A stretch of DNA of 64,000 nt from Drosophila persimilis. Its lineage: Eukaryota > Arthropoda > Insecta > Diptera > Drosophilidae. Positions within the stretch are counted from its first letter, which is position 1, and each line of letters begins with the position of its first letter. Below the pieces are notes generated by a model. It worked only from the letters and a program-made list of their open reading frames with translations. It was not told where the DNA came from and did not search any database. The stretch covers positions 62,001 through 126,000 of the forward strand of contig NW_020825408.1 of assembly GCF_003286085.1 (NCBI RefSeq), read 5' to 3'. The position numbers were made by a program, and so were the translations under genes. Positions 51,799 to 62,535 of the stretch are shown piece after piece.

Positions 51799-52424
51799 TA
51801 TTCAACAAGAACCAGCTTTTAGGACGGGCCAGGATCGGATCACAACTGATGGATGTAATCATCGATACAGGGGCAACAAGATGCATGATAAACGAAAAGA
51901 CGGCCGAAAAACTAAAAGAGGAAGGTATCGAAGGAGTGGAAAACAGATTAATCCGGCTAGCGGATGGAAGCACTCGGAGAACAACACGGAGAATCCAACT
52001 AACGGTAGAACTAGGGGGAAAAGAGACCAACCAATCATTCCTAATCATGACAGGGGTCCCAGATACCCCCATACTAGGAATGGAATTTTTAAAGGATGCA
52101 GGCACATCAATAACGTGTGGAGAAGCCACGGTAAACTTCAACGGGGAACCAAACCCAAACAGAAAGGAGGAAAACGCAAGAAACTCAGTAACAGAACCGA
52201 CGGACGAAGAAATCGAAAAATGGATTAAAACGGAGGTACAAAAATCCAACACGCTGGAAGGGGTGAGCAATGTTACGAAACATCGGATATTCCTGAAAGA
52301 TGACAGACCAGTCAAACAGAGGTATTACCCAAGAAACCCAGCACAAATGGAAATCATCAACAAAGAGATCAACGAGCTCATAAAGCAAGATCTAATAGAA
52401 CCATCACACAGCCCATACAGCTCG
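51540..52424 (+). pseudogene. protease and RT start of gypsy-4, copy 1
   Basis: Overlaps gag in the -1 frame. The recognisable protein starts near 51800: MDVIIDTGATRCMINEKTAE (protease DTGA), LRLADGS-like flap, PILGMEFLKDAG, then the linker LEGVSNVTKHRIFLKDDRPV and the RT start PRNPAQMEIINKEINELI. At 52425 a piece of reversed LTR repeat (52425-52525) is inserted within SPYSSPIV, ending the frame. Confidence 0.85.
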
Positions 52425-52525
52425 AGGAGAAGTAAATGTTGCGGAGGGTGAATGCGCTCCGAGGAGAATGAATGTTGCGGAGGGTGAATGCGCTCCGAGG
52501 AGAATTAAATGTTGCGGAGGGTGAA
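52425..52525 (-). repeat. short reversed piece of the 36-bp array inside RT
   Basis: About 2.7 reversed repeat units replace four bases (CCGA) that copy 2 has between CAGCTCG and TTGTTCTC. RT coding resumes directly after it. Confidence 0.85.
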
Positions 52526-52626
52526 TTGTTCTCATAAAAAAGAAAACCGGAGATTGGAGGGTCTGCATGGATTACCGACTGTTAAACGAAAAAACAGAGA
52601 AGGACGCATACCCACTACCACGGATG
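52526..52626 (+). pseudogene. RT fragment of copy 1 between two inserts
   Basis: Reads VLIKKKTGDWRVCMDYRLL then TEKDAYPLPRM, then breaks off at a filler of nine bases before the large reversed LTR piece. The RT palm, RNase H and integrase are absent from copy 1. Confidence 0.8.
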
Positions 52627-52635
52627 GGAAGCCGG

Positions 52636-53810
52636 AATGGTACAAAGTTTGGTAGTTGCGCGGGTGTTTTTGCGGCGGGCTCGTTCTTCGGGGTCGTCCT
52701 TCGGTTGGGCCGCACGTGGCGGATGGTTGCGTGCGGGGCCGGGGAGTCGTCTGGCCGGATCGACGGAGGTCGTCTGTGCGTCGCGGGGAAGGGTGTTGCG
52801 GAGGGTTACTGCGCTCCGAGGAGTGATTCTGTGGAGGAGGGTTAATGCGCTCCGAGAAGAATTAAAGGTTGCGGAGGGTTAATGCGCTCCGAGGGGGGTA
52901 ATGTTGCGGAGGGCGAATGCGCTCCGAGGCGAATTAAATGTTGCGGAGGGTTAATGCGCTCCGAGGAGAAGTAAATGTTGCGGAGGGTGAATGCGCTCCG
53001 AGGAGACTTAATGTTGCGGAGGGTTAATGCGCTCCGAGGAGAATTAATGTTGCGGAGGGTGAATGCGCTCCGAGGAGAATTAATGTTGCGAAGGGTTAAT
53101 GCGCTCCGAGGAGAAGAAATGTTGCGGAGGGTTAATGCGCTCCGAGAAGAAGAAATGTTGCGGAGGGTTAATGCGCTCCGAGGAGAAGTAAATGTTGCGG
53201 AGGGTGAATGCGCTCCGAGGAGAATTAATGTTGCGGAGGGTTAATGCGCTCCGAGGAGAAGTAAATGTTCCGGAGGGTGAATGCGCTCCGAGGAGAATTA
53301 ATGTTGCGGAGGGTGAATGCGCTCCGAGGAGAATTAAATGTTGCGGAGGGTGAATGCGCTCCGAGGAGAAGTAAATGTTGCGGAGGGTGAATGCGCTCCG
53401 AGGAGAATTAATGTTGCGGAGGGTTAATGCGCTCCGGGGAGAAGAAGTGTTGCGGAGGGTTAATGCGCTCCGAGGAGAATTAATGTTGCGGAGGGTTAAT
53501 GCGCTCCGGGGAGAAGAAATGTTGCGGAGGGTTAATGCGCTCCGAGGAGAATTAATGTTGCGGAGGGTTAATGCGCTCCGAGGAGAAGAAGGGAGGCGGA
53601 GGTTTAATGCACTCCGAGGAGGATGAGAGGATCGCTGGGCCTGCTGGTGGCTGCTGCTGATGCTTACCTCTCCACTGGCCGGAGCCGAACTGATGCTGAT
53701 CGCTCTGGCGGAGCTCCTTTTATTCCCAAAACGCGGCTGATCTTACGGTCTGTCCCTAGCGCGTTGTGCTGCGGGGCCCTAACGCGTTTGCACGGGCCGG
53801 CTGATAGTGA
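52636..53810 (-). repeat. large reversed LTR fragment replacing RT to integrase in copy 1
   Basis: The reverse complement matches LTR1 from about 49339 to 50478, including about 22 units of the 36-bp array (52800-53610) and the donor-like site. It joins RT at 52627-52635 and the pol tail at 53811-53817. Confidence 0.9.
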
Positions 53811-53816
53811 CGCCAC

Positions 53817-54360
53817 GGGGACAAAGGTGTCAGCGCCCAGGAAAGCAGAAACGAACATAACAATGGAAACCACGGCAGGACAACGCGAGACCCAAGGAGA
53901 ACAAACAGCGACGCACAAGGAAGTAATACCAACAAAAAAGAGGATCAGCTGGGCAAACCAAGCCAACCTACAGGAACAAACGGCACGAAAAACCAGCGAA
54001 CAACAAGGCCCGAAACTTTCCTGGTCCAAACAAATGGAAGACGAAGAGTCCGACCGGGACGTGCTGGACCTAAACCCCGAGCGGCCAACACCAGAACCGG
54101 AAACCCGGAGGCCCATCCATAGAGGCACCATCCCGGGCGAATGGAATGTCCCAGAAAAATTTGAACTAGCGACAACGGCGATCGAACTAGTCAAAGCAAA
54201 ACTCCTCGACCGCCCAAAACACACTCAACGACGATTCAAAATGTGGAACGAGAAACAAGAGGCGTGTTGGGTGAAGATCGGCCGAGCTGGAGATGTCCGC
54301 ATAAGCGCATGGTTCCCAACAAAGTCAGGCGGCAACGCTCCACTGGGAAAGGAGGGGGGA
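53817..54360 (+). pseudogene. C-terminal pol tail of gypsy-4, copy 1
   Basis: Same protein as 59397-59900 in copy 2: KVSAPRKAETNITMETTAG, a polar Gln/Thr/Glu-rich part, KKRISWANQANLQEQ, an acidic EDEESDRDVLDLNPERP patch, GTIPGEWNVPEKFELATTA and a basic end. It ends at the polypurine tract. Not recognised as any known domain; it lies beyond the integrase C-terminus. Confidence 0.6.
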
Positions 54361-54361
54361 A
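54346..54361 (+). promoter_or_regulatory. polypurine tract of copy 1
   Basis: GGAAAGGAGGGGGGAA lies directly before LTR2. Copy 2 has a shorter form, GGACGGGGGGAG, before LTR3 (59894-59905). Confidence 0.7.
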
Positions 54362-55985
54362 TGTGACGCCCAGCGCCAGGAAAACCAAGCGCCGGCGCCA
54401 CAAACACCAAACCAACCTCAATAGAATCACCAAGACAAGCCATGAAGATTAGAAAATAAGTATTAGTAGGATAAGTAGAACATAAGCGACAAATACATGA
54501 AGACCTGCCACAGAATAAAAGAAATATAAATAAACAAACAATACAAACAAACAAACCACAGCTGAGCCCCACCAATGGGCCCGTAGCACAGCCAGCCACG
54601 GGCACACCCCCAGCTGACCGGACCAAGTGTGGCCATAACCCACGCGCCAACGGGCACACTATCAGCCGGCCCGTGCAAACGCGTTAGGGCCCCGCAGCAC
54701 AACGCGCTAGGGACAGACCGTAAGATCAGCCGCGTTTTGGGAATAAAAGGAGCTCCGCCAGAGCGATCAGCATCCGTTCGGCTCCCGCCAGTGGAGAGGT
54801 AAGCATCAGCAGCAGCCACCAGCAGACCCAGCGATCCTCCCATCCTCCTCGGAGTGCATTAAACCTCCGCCTCCCTTCTTCTCCTCGGAGCGCATTACCC
54901 CTCCGCAACATTAATTCTCCTCGGAGCGCATTAACCCTCCGCAACATTTCTTCTCCTCGGAGCGCATTCACCTTCCGCAACATTAATTCTCCTCGGAGCG
55001 CATTAACCCTCCGCTACATTTCTTCTCCTCGGAGCGCATTCACCCTCCGCAACATTAATTCTCCTCGGAGCGCATTAACCCTCCGCAACATTTCTTCTCC
55101 TCGGAGCGCATTAACCCTCCGCAACATTAATTCTCCTCGGAGCGCATTCACCCTCCGCAACATTAATTCTCCTCGGAGCGCATTCACCCTCCGCAACATT
55201 TACTTCTCCTCGGAGCGCATTAACCCTCCGCAACATTAATTCTCCTCGGAGCGCATTCACCCTCCGCAACATTTACTTCTCCTCGGAGCGCATTAACCCT
55301 CCGCAACATTTCTTCTCCTCGGAGGGCATTAACCCTCCGCAACATTTACTTCTCCTCGGAGCGCATTAACCCTCCGCATCATTACCCCCCCCGCGGAGCG
55401 CATTAACCCTCCGCAACATTAATTCTCCTCGTAGCGCATTCACCCTCCGCAACATTAATTCTCCTCGGAGCGCATTCACCCTCCGCAACATTAATTCTCC
55501 TCGGAGCGCATTCACCCTCCGCAACTTTAATTCTCCTCGGAGCGCATTAACCCTCCGCAACATTAAGTCTCCTCGGAGCGCATTCACCCTCCGCAACATT
55601 TACTTCTCCTCGGAGCGCATTAACCCTCCTCCACAGAATCACTCCTCGGAGCGCAGTAACCCTCCGCAACACCCTTCCCCGCGACGCACAGACGACCTCC
55701 GTCGATCCGGCCAGACGACTCCCCGGCCCCGCACGCAACCATCCGCCACGTGCGGCCCAACCGAAGGACGACCCCGAAGGACGAGCCCGCCGCAAAAACA
55801 CCCGCGCAACTACCAAACTTTGTACCATTAAGCACAATAAAACTAACTCTATCTCTTTTATTACCGATCCAAGCCTGCCTTATTCTTGAACCACGAGACT
55901 CTCTTTCAGCTACCACACCCAGAGATCAAACAAATTTCTGTGGAACCCGGCGCGACGAGCATACCCCGGCCGAAGCGCCGTCACA
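54362..55985 (+). repeat. LTR2 of the gypsy-4 array
   Basis: Ends TGTGACG...CGTCACA. The array of about 21 units (54880-55640) has a different unit order from LTR1. Donor-like and acceptor-like sites are present (acceptor ends near 55909). It serves as 3' LTR of copy 1 and 5' LTR of copy 2. Confidence 0.9.
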
Positions 55986-56037
55986 GTGGCGCCCGAGCAG
56001 GTTGTGGTAGCATAAGAAACATAATCTCAAAGTCAAG

Positions 56038-57147
56038 ATGGCAAAACAATGGATAAACCAAGCAACGAAACTGGAGTTACAAAACTATTGCGAAGAATTC
56101 GGATTGGAGAAACTGGAGGGACTAGAAACCCAAAAGAAACAACTACTACAATTTTCAGAGAGAACAGACCTCCCAATACATATGCGAGAGAGGCTAGAAC
56201 AACTAGCAAATACCCAAACACGAGGAAAAAGCCCGAGAACCAAGAGCCCAAGGCAACAGTCACCAAAAGGAGGACCACAAAAACCAACAAAGGAAGAGAG
56301 CCAAGGGGAGACCAGGACAGGCAGGAAGAAATCCCTATTTCCAAAACAAATAAAGAAAGGATCGCCAGAAGCAGTAGCGATAATAGAAAAAATACGCAAG
56401 TGGGACCTGATCTTTACAGGAAAAGGAGGGCTGCTAGAATTCCTGAGCAGGATGGAGGAATTAGCAGAAACCTACGGGGTAGAACCGGACCACCTCGTAT
56501 TCGCAATGCCGATAATCCTGGAAGAAAGCGCACTAGACTGGTGGCACACAAAACCAGCGCCAATCACATCATGGGAGGATGCAAAGGTCGGACTAAAAGA
56601 GAACTTCATATCCCCCAGATACCAAGAGGAGCTGGCAAAACAAGTGGCAGAGCGAAAACAAGAGGAAACAGAACCAGTTCGACACTATATCCAAGAAATA
56701 AGGAAGTTAATGAGGTTCGGAACCTACACAGAGCAGGAAAAACTGAAAATAATATACCAGAACTGCCGGCTGCCGCTTAAATTATGAGAGAGGAGAGAAT
56801 TCCAAACGCTGTCAGAATTCATGATCATCACAGAGGAATTCGAAAAAATTGAGACAGATGCCGGACTCTCAAAAATTACAGGGCGCCAATGGAACTATCC
56901 ACAAAACGACCAGCCAGCTTGGCAAAGGACCCAATACCGACGAAGGAAATGCCAAAGATGTGGCAACTATGGGCACGAGGCCCGAACATGCAACAGGGAA
57001 CCCGTACTGTACTGCTGGACATGCAACAAACAAGGAGTACGCACAATAGACTGCTGCAGAAAACAACCGGAAAACACACAGGGCGCAGGACCAACCCGCG
57101 AACCTCCTGTGGCCCAAAACCAGCGGAGCGGGACAACACACAACTAA
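56038..57147 (+). pseudogene. gag of gypsy-4, copy 2 (one in-frame stop)
   Basis: Nearly identical to copy 1, but a small indel gives TGA at 56785-56787 where copy 1 reads LYVKRRE. The same frame then continues from MIITEEFEK through both knuckles to 57147. Other differences are few (for example Lys for Met after KPT). Confidence 0.9.
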
Positions 57148-58296
57148 TATTCAACAAGAACCAGCTTTTAGGACGGGCCAGGATCGGATCACAACTGATG
57201 GATGTAATCATCGATACAGGGGCAACAAGATGCATGATAAACGAAAAGACGGCCGAAAAACTAAAAGAGGAAGGTATCGAAGGAGTGGAAAACAGATTAA
57301 TCCGGCTAGCGGATGGAAGCACTCGGAGAACAACACGGAGAATCCAACTAACGGTAGAACTAGGGGGAAAAGAGACCAACCAATCATTCCTAATCATGAC
57401 AGGGGTCCCAGATACCCCCATACTAGGAATGGAATTTTTAAAGGATGCAGGCACATCAATAACGTGTGGAGAAGCCACGGTAAACTTCAACGGGGAACCA
57501 AACCCAAACAGAAAAGAGGAAAACGCAAGAAACTCAGTAACAGAACCGACGGACGAAGAAATCGAAAAATGGATTAAAACGGAGGTACAAAAATCCAACA
57601 CGCTGGAAGGGGTGAGCAATGTTACGAAACATCGGATATTCCTGAAAGATGACAGACCAGTCAAACAGAGGTATTACCCAAGAAACCCAGCACAAATGGA
57701 AATCATCAACAAAGAGGTCAACGAGCTCATAAAGCAAGATCTAATAGAACCATCACACAACCATCACAGCCCATACAGCTCGCCGATTGTTCTCATAAAA
57801 AAGAAAACCGGAGATTGGAGGGTCTGCGTGGATTACCGACTGTTAAACGAAAAAACAGAGAAGGACGCATACCCACTACCACGGATGGACTTTATTCTAA
57901 ATCAGCTTAAAGAGGCTAAATACATTAGCACGCTCGACTTAAAGTCAGGGTATTGGCAAATCCCAATGGAAAAACAGAGCCGACCCTACACAGCCTTTAC
58001 AGCTCCAGGGCGAGGATTGTACCAATGGAAGGTCATGCCATTCGGACTCACAACAGCACCGGCTACGTTCCAAAGAGCCCTAGACTCGGTAATCGGACCC
58101 GACATGGAACCATTCGCTTTCGCATACCTAGACGACATAATCGTAATTGGGCGGACGAAAGTGGAACACATGCAAAAACTAAAAACGGTATTCGAACGGC
58201 TACGGACAGCAAACCTACGCATTAACGCAGCAAAATGTCATTTTTTTCAAAAGAAACTGAAATACCTAGGACACATGGTAAGCGAGGAAGGAAGCT
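57148..58296 (+). pseudogene. protease and RT of gypsy-4, copy 2
   Basis: Protease MDVIIDTGATRCMINEK. RT is complete to the thumb: SPIVLIKKKTGDWRVCVDYR, STLDLKSGYWQIPMEK, VMPFGLTTAPATF, the catalytic FAYLDDIIVIG, and KKLKYLGHMVSEEG. A three-residue duplication (HNH) lies before SPYSS. After 58296 an internal deletion joins RT out of frame to RNase H. Confidence 0.9.
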
Positions 58297-58615
58297 CAAA
58301 AGCGAGGAAACGAAATACGCCGCAACAGAAAAAGAATGCCTAGCCATCTACTGGGGGATACACAAGATGAGGATGTACCTAGAAGGCTACCAATTTATCG
58401 TAGTTACGGATCACCTAGCCCTCAAATGGTTAAATTCCATCGAAAGCCCATCCGGACGAGTAGCAAGATGGGCATTGGGACTGCAACCGTTCTCATTCGA
58501 AATACGATATCGGAAAGGCAAGCTGAACGCAGTGGCGGACGGACTCTCCCGCTTACCACGCGAAGAAACCCGAATAGCAGAAATCGTAGAATGCGAAATG
58601 AGACGAAACAGGTAA
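58297..58615 (+). pseudogene. RNase H remnant of gypsy-4, copy 2
   Basis: Open in another frame: [51 protein letters not shown]. The connection domain and first acidic block of RNase H are lost with the deletion at 58296. A second deletion follows at 58615. Confidence 0.85.
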
Positions 58616-59112
58616 TGAAAACGTGGGGCATCACCCAACAATTCACGGCACCATACACACCACAAGAAAACCCAACCGAACGAGCGAACCGAACACTAAA
58701 GACAATGATCGCACAATTCGCGGGAGGGAAACACAACAAATGGGACGAACAACTACCCGAACTAACCCTAGCGATAAATAGCAGCAAGTCTGAATCAACA
58801 GGGTTTAGCCCGGCATACCTGATATTCGGGAGAGAACTTAGATTACCGGGCAACCTATTTGACGAGGTAACACTAGGGTCAGGGTTCAACAATCAAACAA
58901 ACCAAGAAAGCACCGACAAACGGAAACAAACAGAAACAATGGCCAGGCAAAACATGGAAGAAGCAGCAGCAAAACAAGCAAGACATTACAATTTGCGAAA
59001 GCGAGCATGGAAACCAAAAAAAGGGGACTTAGTATGGGTACGAACGCACCCACTATCGAAAAAGATCGACAAGACAACAGCGAAACTAGAACCGAAATAC
59101 ACCGGCCCGTGA
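58616..59112 (+). pseudogene. integrase remnant of gypsy-4, copy 2
   Basis: Starts within the catalytic core (TWGITQQFTAPYTPQENPTERANRT in essence), so the zinc-binding domain and the first two catalytic acids are deleted. The third (E of the PTERANR block) remains. The C-terminal part NLRKRAWKPKKGDLVWVRTH is followed by a stop at 59110-59112, probably a mutated Trp codon in the usual GPWKV. Confidence 0.85.
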
Positions 59113-59910
59113 AAGGTACTCGAACAAACCTCCCCAGTGATCATAACCTTACAAGATACGACGACGAACAAAAGACTAAGGGCACACGTCTCACAACTAA
59201 AACCTGCAAAAATAGAGGAAGCAAAGACAATAACGATGCCCTCTCTCTACCTTTTCAGACAAATGGAAAATAAAGAAGAGAAATTCAACATGTCGGCCCG
59301 AAAATTCAAAGAGAGGATGGCACGGGCCAGCCACAAGAACCGAGCGACAAAACTACTACCGGACGCCCTCCCGCCAAGCTCACGGATGAAAGTATCGGGG
59401 ACAAAGGTGTCAGCGCCCAGGAAAGCAGAAACGAACATAACAATGGAAACCACGGCAGGACAACGCGAGACCCAAGGAGAACAAACAGCGACGCACAAGG
59501 AAGTAATACCAACAAAAAAGAGGATCAGCTGGGCAAACCAAGCCAACCTACAGGAACAAACGGCACGAGAAACCAGCGAACAACAAGGCCCGAAACTTTC
59601 CTGGTCCAAACAAATGGAAGACGAAGAGTCCGACCGGGACGTACTGGACCTAAACCCCGAGCGGCCAACACCAGAACCGGAAACCCGGAGGCCCATCCAT
59701 AGAGGCACCATCCCGGGCGAATGGAATGTCCCAGAAAAATTTGAACTAGCGACAACGGCGATCGAACTAGTCAAAGCAAAACTCCTCGACCGCCCAAAAC
59801 ACACTCAACGACGATTCAAAATGTGGAACGAGAAACAAGAGGCGTGTTGGGTGAAGATCGGCCGAGCTGGAGATGTCCGCATAAGCGGAGTGTGGACGGG
59901 GGGAGTGTGA
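59113..59910 (+). pseudogene. integrase end and long pol tail, copy 2
   Basis: In frame after the stop: SPVIITLQDTTTNKRLRAHV closes the integrase fold. Then about 220 further residues follow, including KKRISWANQANLQEQ, EDEESDRDVL and GEWNVPEKFE, to a stop at the polypurine tract. A tail this long after the integrase is unusual; no envelope signal peptide or membrane segment is seen. Confidence 0.6.
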
Positions 59911-61494
59911 CGCCCAGCGCCAGGAAAACCAAGCGCCGGCGCCACAAACACCAAACCAACCTCAATAGAATCACCAAGACAAGCCATGAAGATTAGAAAA
60001 TAAGTATTAGTAGGATAAGTAGAACATAAGCGACAAATACATGAAGACCTGCCACAGAATAAAAGAAATATAAATAAACAAACAATACAAACAAACAAAC
60101 CACAGCTGAGCCCCACCAATGGGCCCGTAGCACAGCCAGCCACGGGCACACCCCCATCTGACCGGACCAAGTGTGGCCATAACCCACGCGCCAACGGGCA
60201 CACTATCAGCCGGCCCGTGCAAACGCGTTAGGGCCCCGCAGCACAACGCGCTAGGGACAGACCATAAGATCAGCCGCGTTTTGGGAATAAAAGGAGCTCC
60301 GCCAGAGCGATCAGCATCCGTTCGGCTCCGGCCAGTGGAGAGGTAAGCATCAGCAGCAGCCACCAGCAGACCCAGCGATCCTCCCATCCTCCTCGGAGTG
60401 CATTAAACCTCCACCTCCCTTCTTCTCCTCGGAGCGCATTAACCCTCTGCAACATTTCTTCTCCTCGGAGCGCATTAACCCTCCGCAACATTAATTCTCC
60501 TCGGAGCGCATTCACCCTCCGCAACATTAATTCTCCTCGGAGCGCATTAACCCTCCGCAACATTTCTTCTCCTCGGAGCGCATTAACCCTCCGCAACATT
60601 AATTCTCCTCGGAGCGCATTCACCCTCCGCAACATTAATTCTCCTCGGAGCGCATTAACCCTCCGCAACATTAATTCTCCTCGGAGCGCATTCACCCTCC
60701 GCAACATTAATTCTCCTCGGAGCGCATTCACCCTCCGCAACATTTACTTCTCCTCGGAGCGCATTAACCCTCCGCAACATTAATTCTCCTCGGAGCGCAT
60801 TCACGCTCCGCAACATTTACTTCTCCTCGGAGCGCATTAACCCTCCGCAACATTTCTTCTCCTCGGAGCGCATTCACCCTCCGCATCATTTACTTCTCCT
60901 CGGAGCGCATTAACCCTCCGCAACATTTCTTCTCCTCGGAGCGCATTCACCCTCCGCAACATAAATTCTCCTCGGAGCGCATTAACCCTCCGCAACATTT
61001 AGTCTCCTCGGAGCGCATTCACCCTCCGCAACATTTACTTCTCCTCGGAGCGCATTAACCCTCCGCAACATTTAACTCGCCTCGGAGCGCATTCGCCCTC
61101 CGCAACATTACCCCCCCGCGGAGCGCATTAACCCTCCGCAACCTTTAATTCTTCTCGGAGCGCATTAACCCTCCTCCACAGAATCACTCCTCGGCGCGCA
61201 GTAACCCTCCGCAACACCCTTCCCCACGAAGCACAGACGACCTCCATCGATCCGGCCAGACGACTCCCCGGCCCCGCACGCAACCATCCGCCACGTGCGG
61301 CCCAACCGAAGGACGAGCCCGCCGCAAAAACACCCGCGCAACTACCAAACTTTGTACCATTAAGCACAATAAAACTAACTCTATCTCTTTTATTACCGAT
61401 CCAAGCCTGCCTTATTCTTGAACCAAATCAGAGATCAAACAAATTTCTGTGGAACCCGGCGCGACGAGCATACCCCGGCCGAAGCGCCGTAACA
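59906..61494 (+). repeat. LTR3 of the gypsy-4 array (damaged)
   Basis: Starts TGTGACG and ends CGTAACA (one substitution in the inverted end). The array has about 21 units (60420-61190). About 28 bp with the acceptor-like CTCTCTTTCAG are missing near 61423, and another small block near 61315. Confidence 0.9.
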
Positions 61495-61504
61495 GTGACG
61501 GCCA

Positions 61505-62480
61505 CGGTTCAAGAATAAGGCAGGCTTGGATCGGTAATAAAAGAGATAGAGTTAGTTTTATTGTGCTTAATGGTACAAAGTTTGGTAGTTGCGCGGGTGT
61601 TTTTGCGGCGGGCTCGTCCTTCGGGGTCGTCCTTCGGTTGGGCCGCACGTGGCGGATGGTTGCGTGCGGGGCCGGGGAGTCGTCTGGCCGGATCGACGGA
61701 GGTCGTCTGTGCGTCGTGGGGAAGGGTGTTGCGGAGGGTTACTGCGCTCCGAGGAGTGATTCTGTGGAGGAGGGTTAATGCGCTCCGAGAAGAATTAAAG
61801 GTTGCGGAGGGTTAATGCGCTCCGAGGGGGGGTAATGTTGCGGAGGGCGAATGCGCTCCGAGGCGAATTAAATGTTGCGGAGGGTTAATGCGCTCCGAGG
61901 AGAAGTAAATGTTGCGGAGGGTGAATGCGCTCCGAGGAGACTTAATCTTGCGGAGGGTTAATGCGCTCCGAGGAGAATTAATGTTGCGGAGGGTGAATGC
62001 GCTCCGAGGAGAAGTAAATGTTGCGGAGGGTGAATGCGCTCCGAGGAGAATTAATGTTGCGGAGGGTTAATGCGCTCCGAGGAGAAGTAAATGTTGCGGA
62101 GGGTTAATGCGCTCCGAGGAAAATTAATGTTGCGGAGGGTGAATGCGCTCCGAGGAGAATTAAATGTTGCGGAGGGTGAATGCGCTCCGAGGAGAAGTAA
62201 CTTGTTGCGGAGGGTGAATGCGCTCCGAGGAGAATTAATGTTGCGGAGGGTTAATGCGCTCCGAGGAGAAGTAAATGTTGCGGAGGGTGAATGCGTTCCG
62301 AGGAGAATTAATGTTGCGGAGGGTTAATGCGTTCCGAGGAGAAGTAAATGTTGCGGAGGGTGAATGCGCTCCGAGAGAAGAAGGCAGGCGGAGGTTTAAT
62401 GCACTCCGAGGAGGATGGGAGGATCGCTGGGTCTGCTGGTGGCTGCTGCTGATGCTTACCTCTCCACTGGCCGGAGCCGA
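61505..62480 (-). repeat. reversed LTR fragment between LTR3 and gag of copy 3
   Basis: The reverse complement matches LTR1 from about 49459 to 50540, with about 18 units (61735-62395). A corrupted primer site (GTGACGGCC) stands at 61495, and an intact one follows the fragment at 62483. LTR3 and this piece form a large imperfect palindrome. Confidence 0.9.
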
Positions 62481-62535
62481 AAAGTGGCGCCCGAGCAGGT
62501 TGTGGTAGCATAAGAAACATAATCTCAAAGTCAAG

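Noticed and set aside
51527..52315. 262-residue minus-strand frame opposite gypsy-4 gag-pol (also at 56876-57664 and 63377-63991)
   Set aside because: Exact antisense of gag and protease coding; conserved only because the elements are nearly identical.
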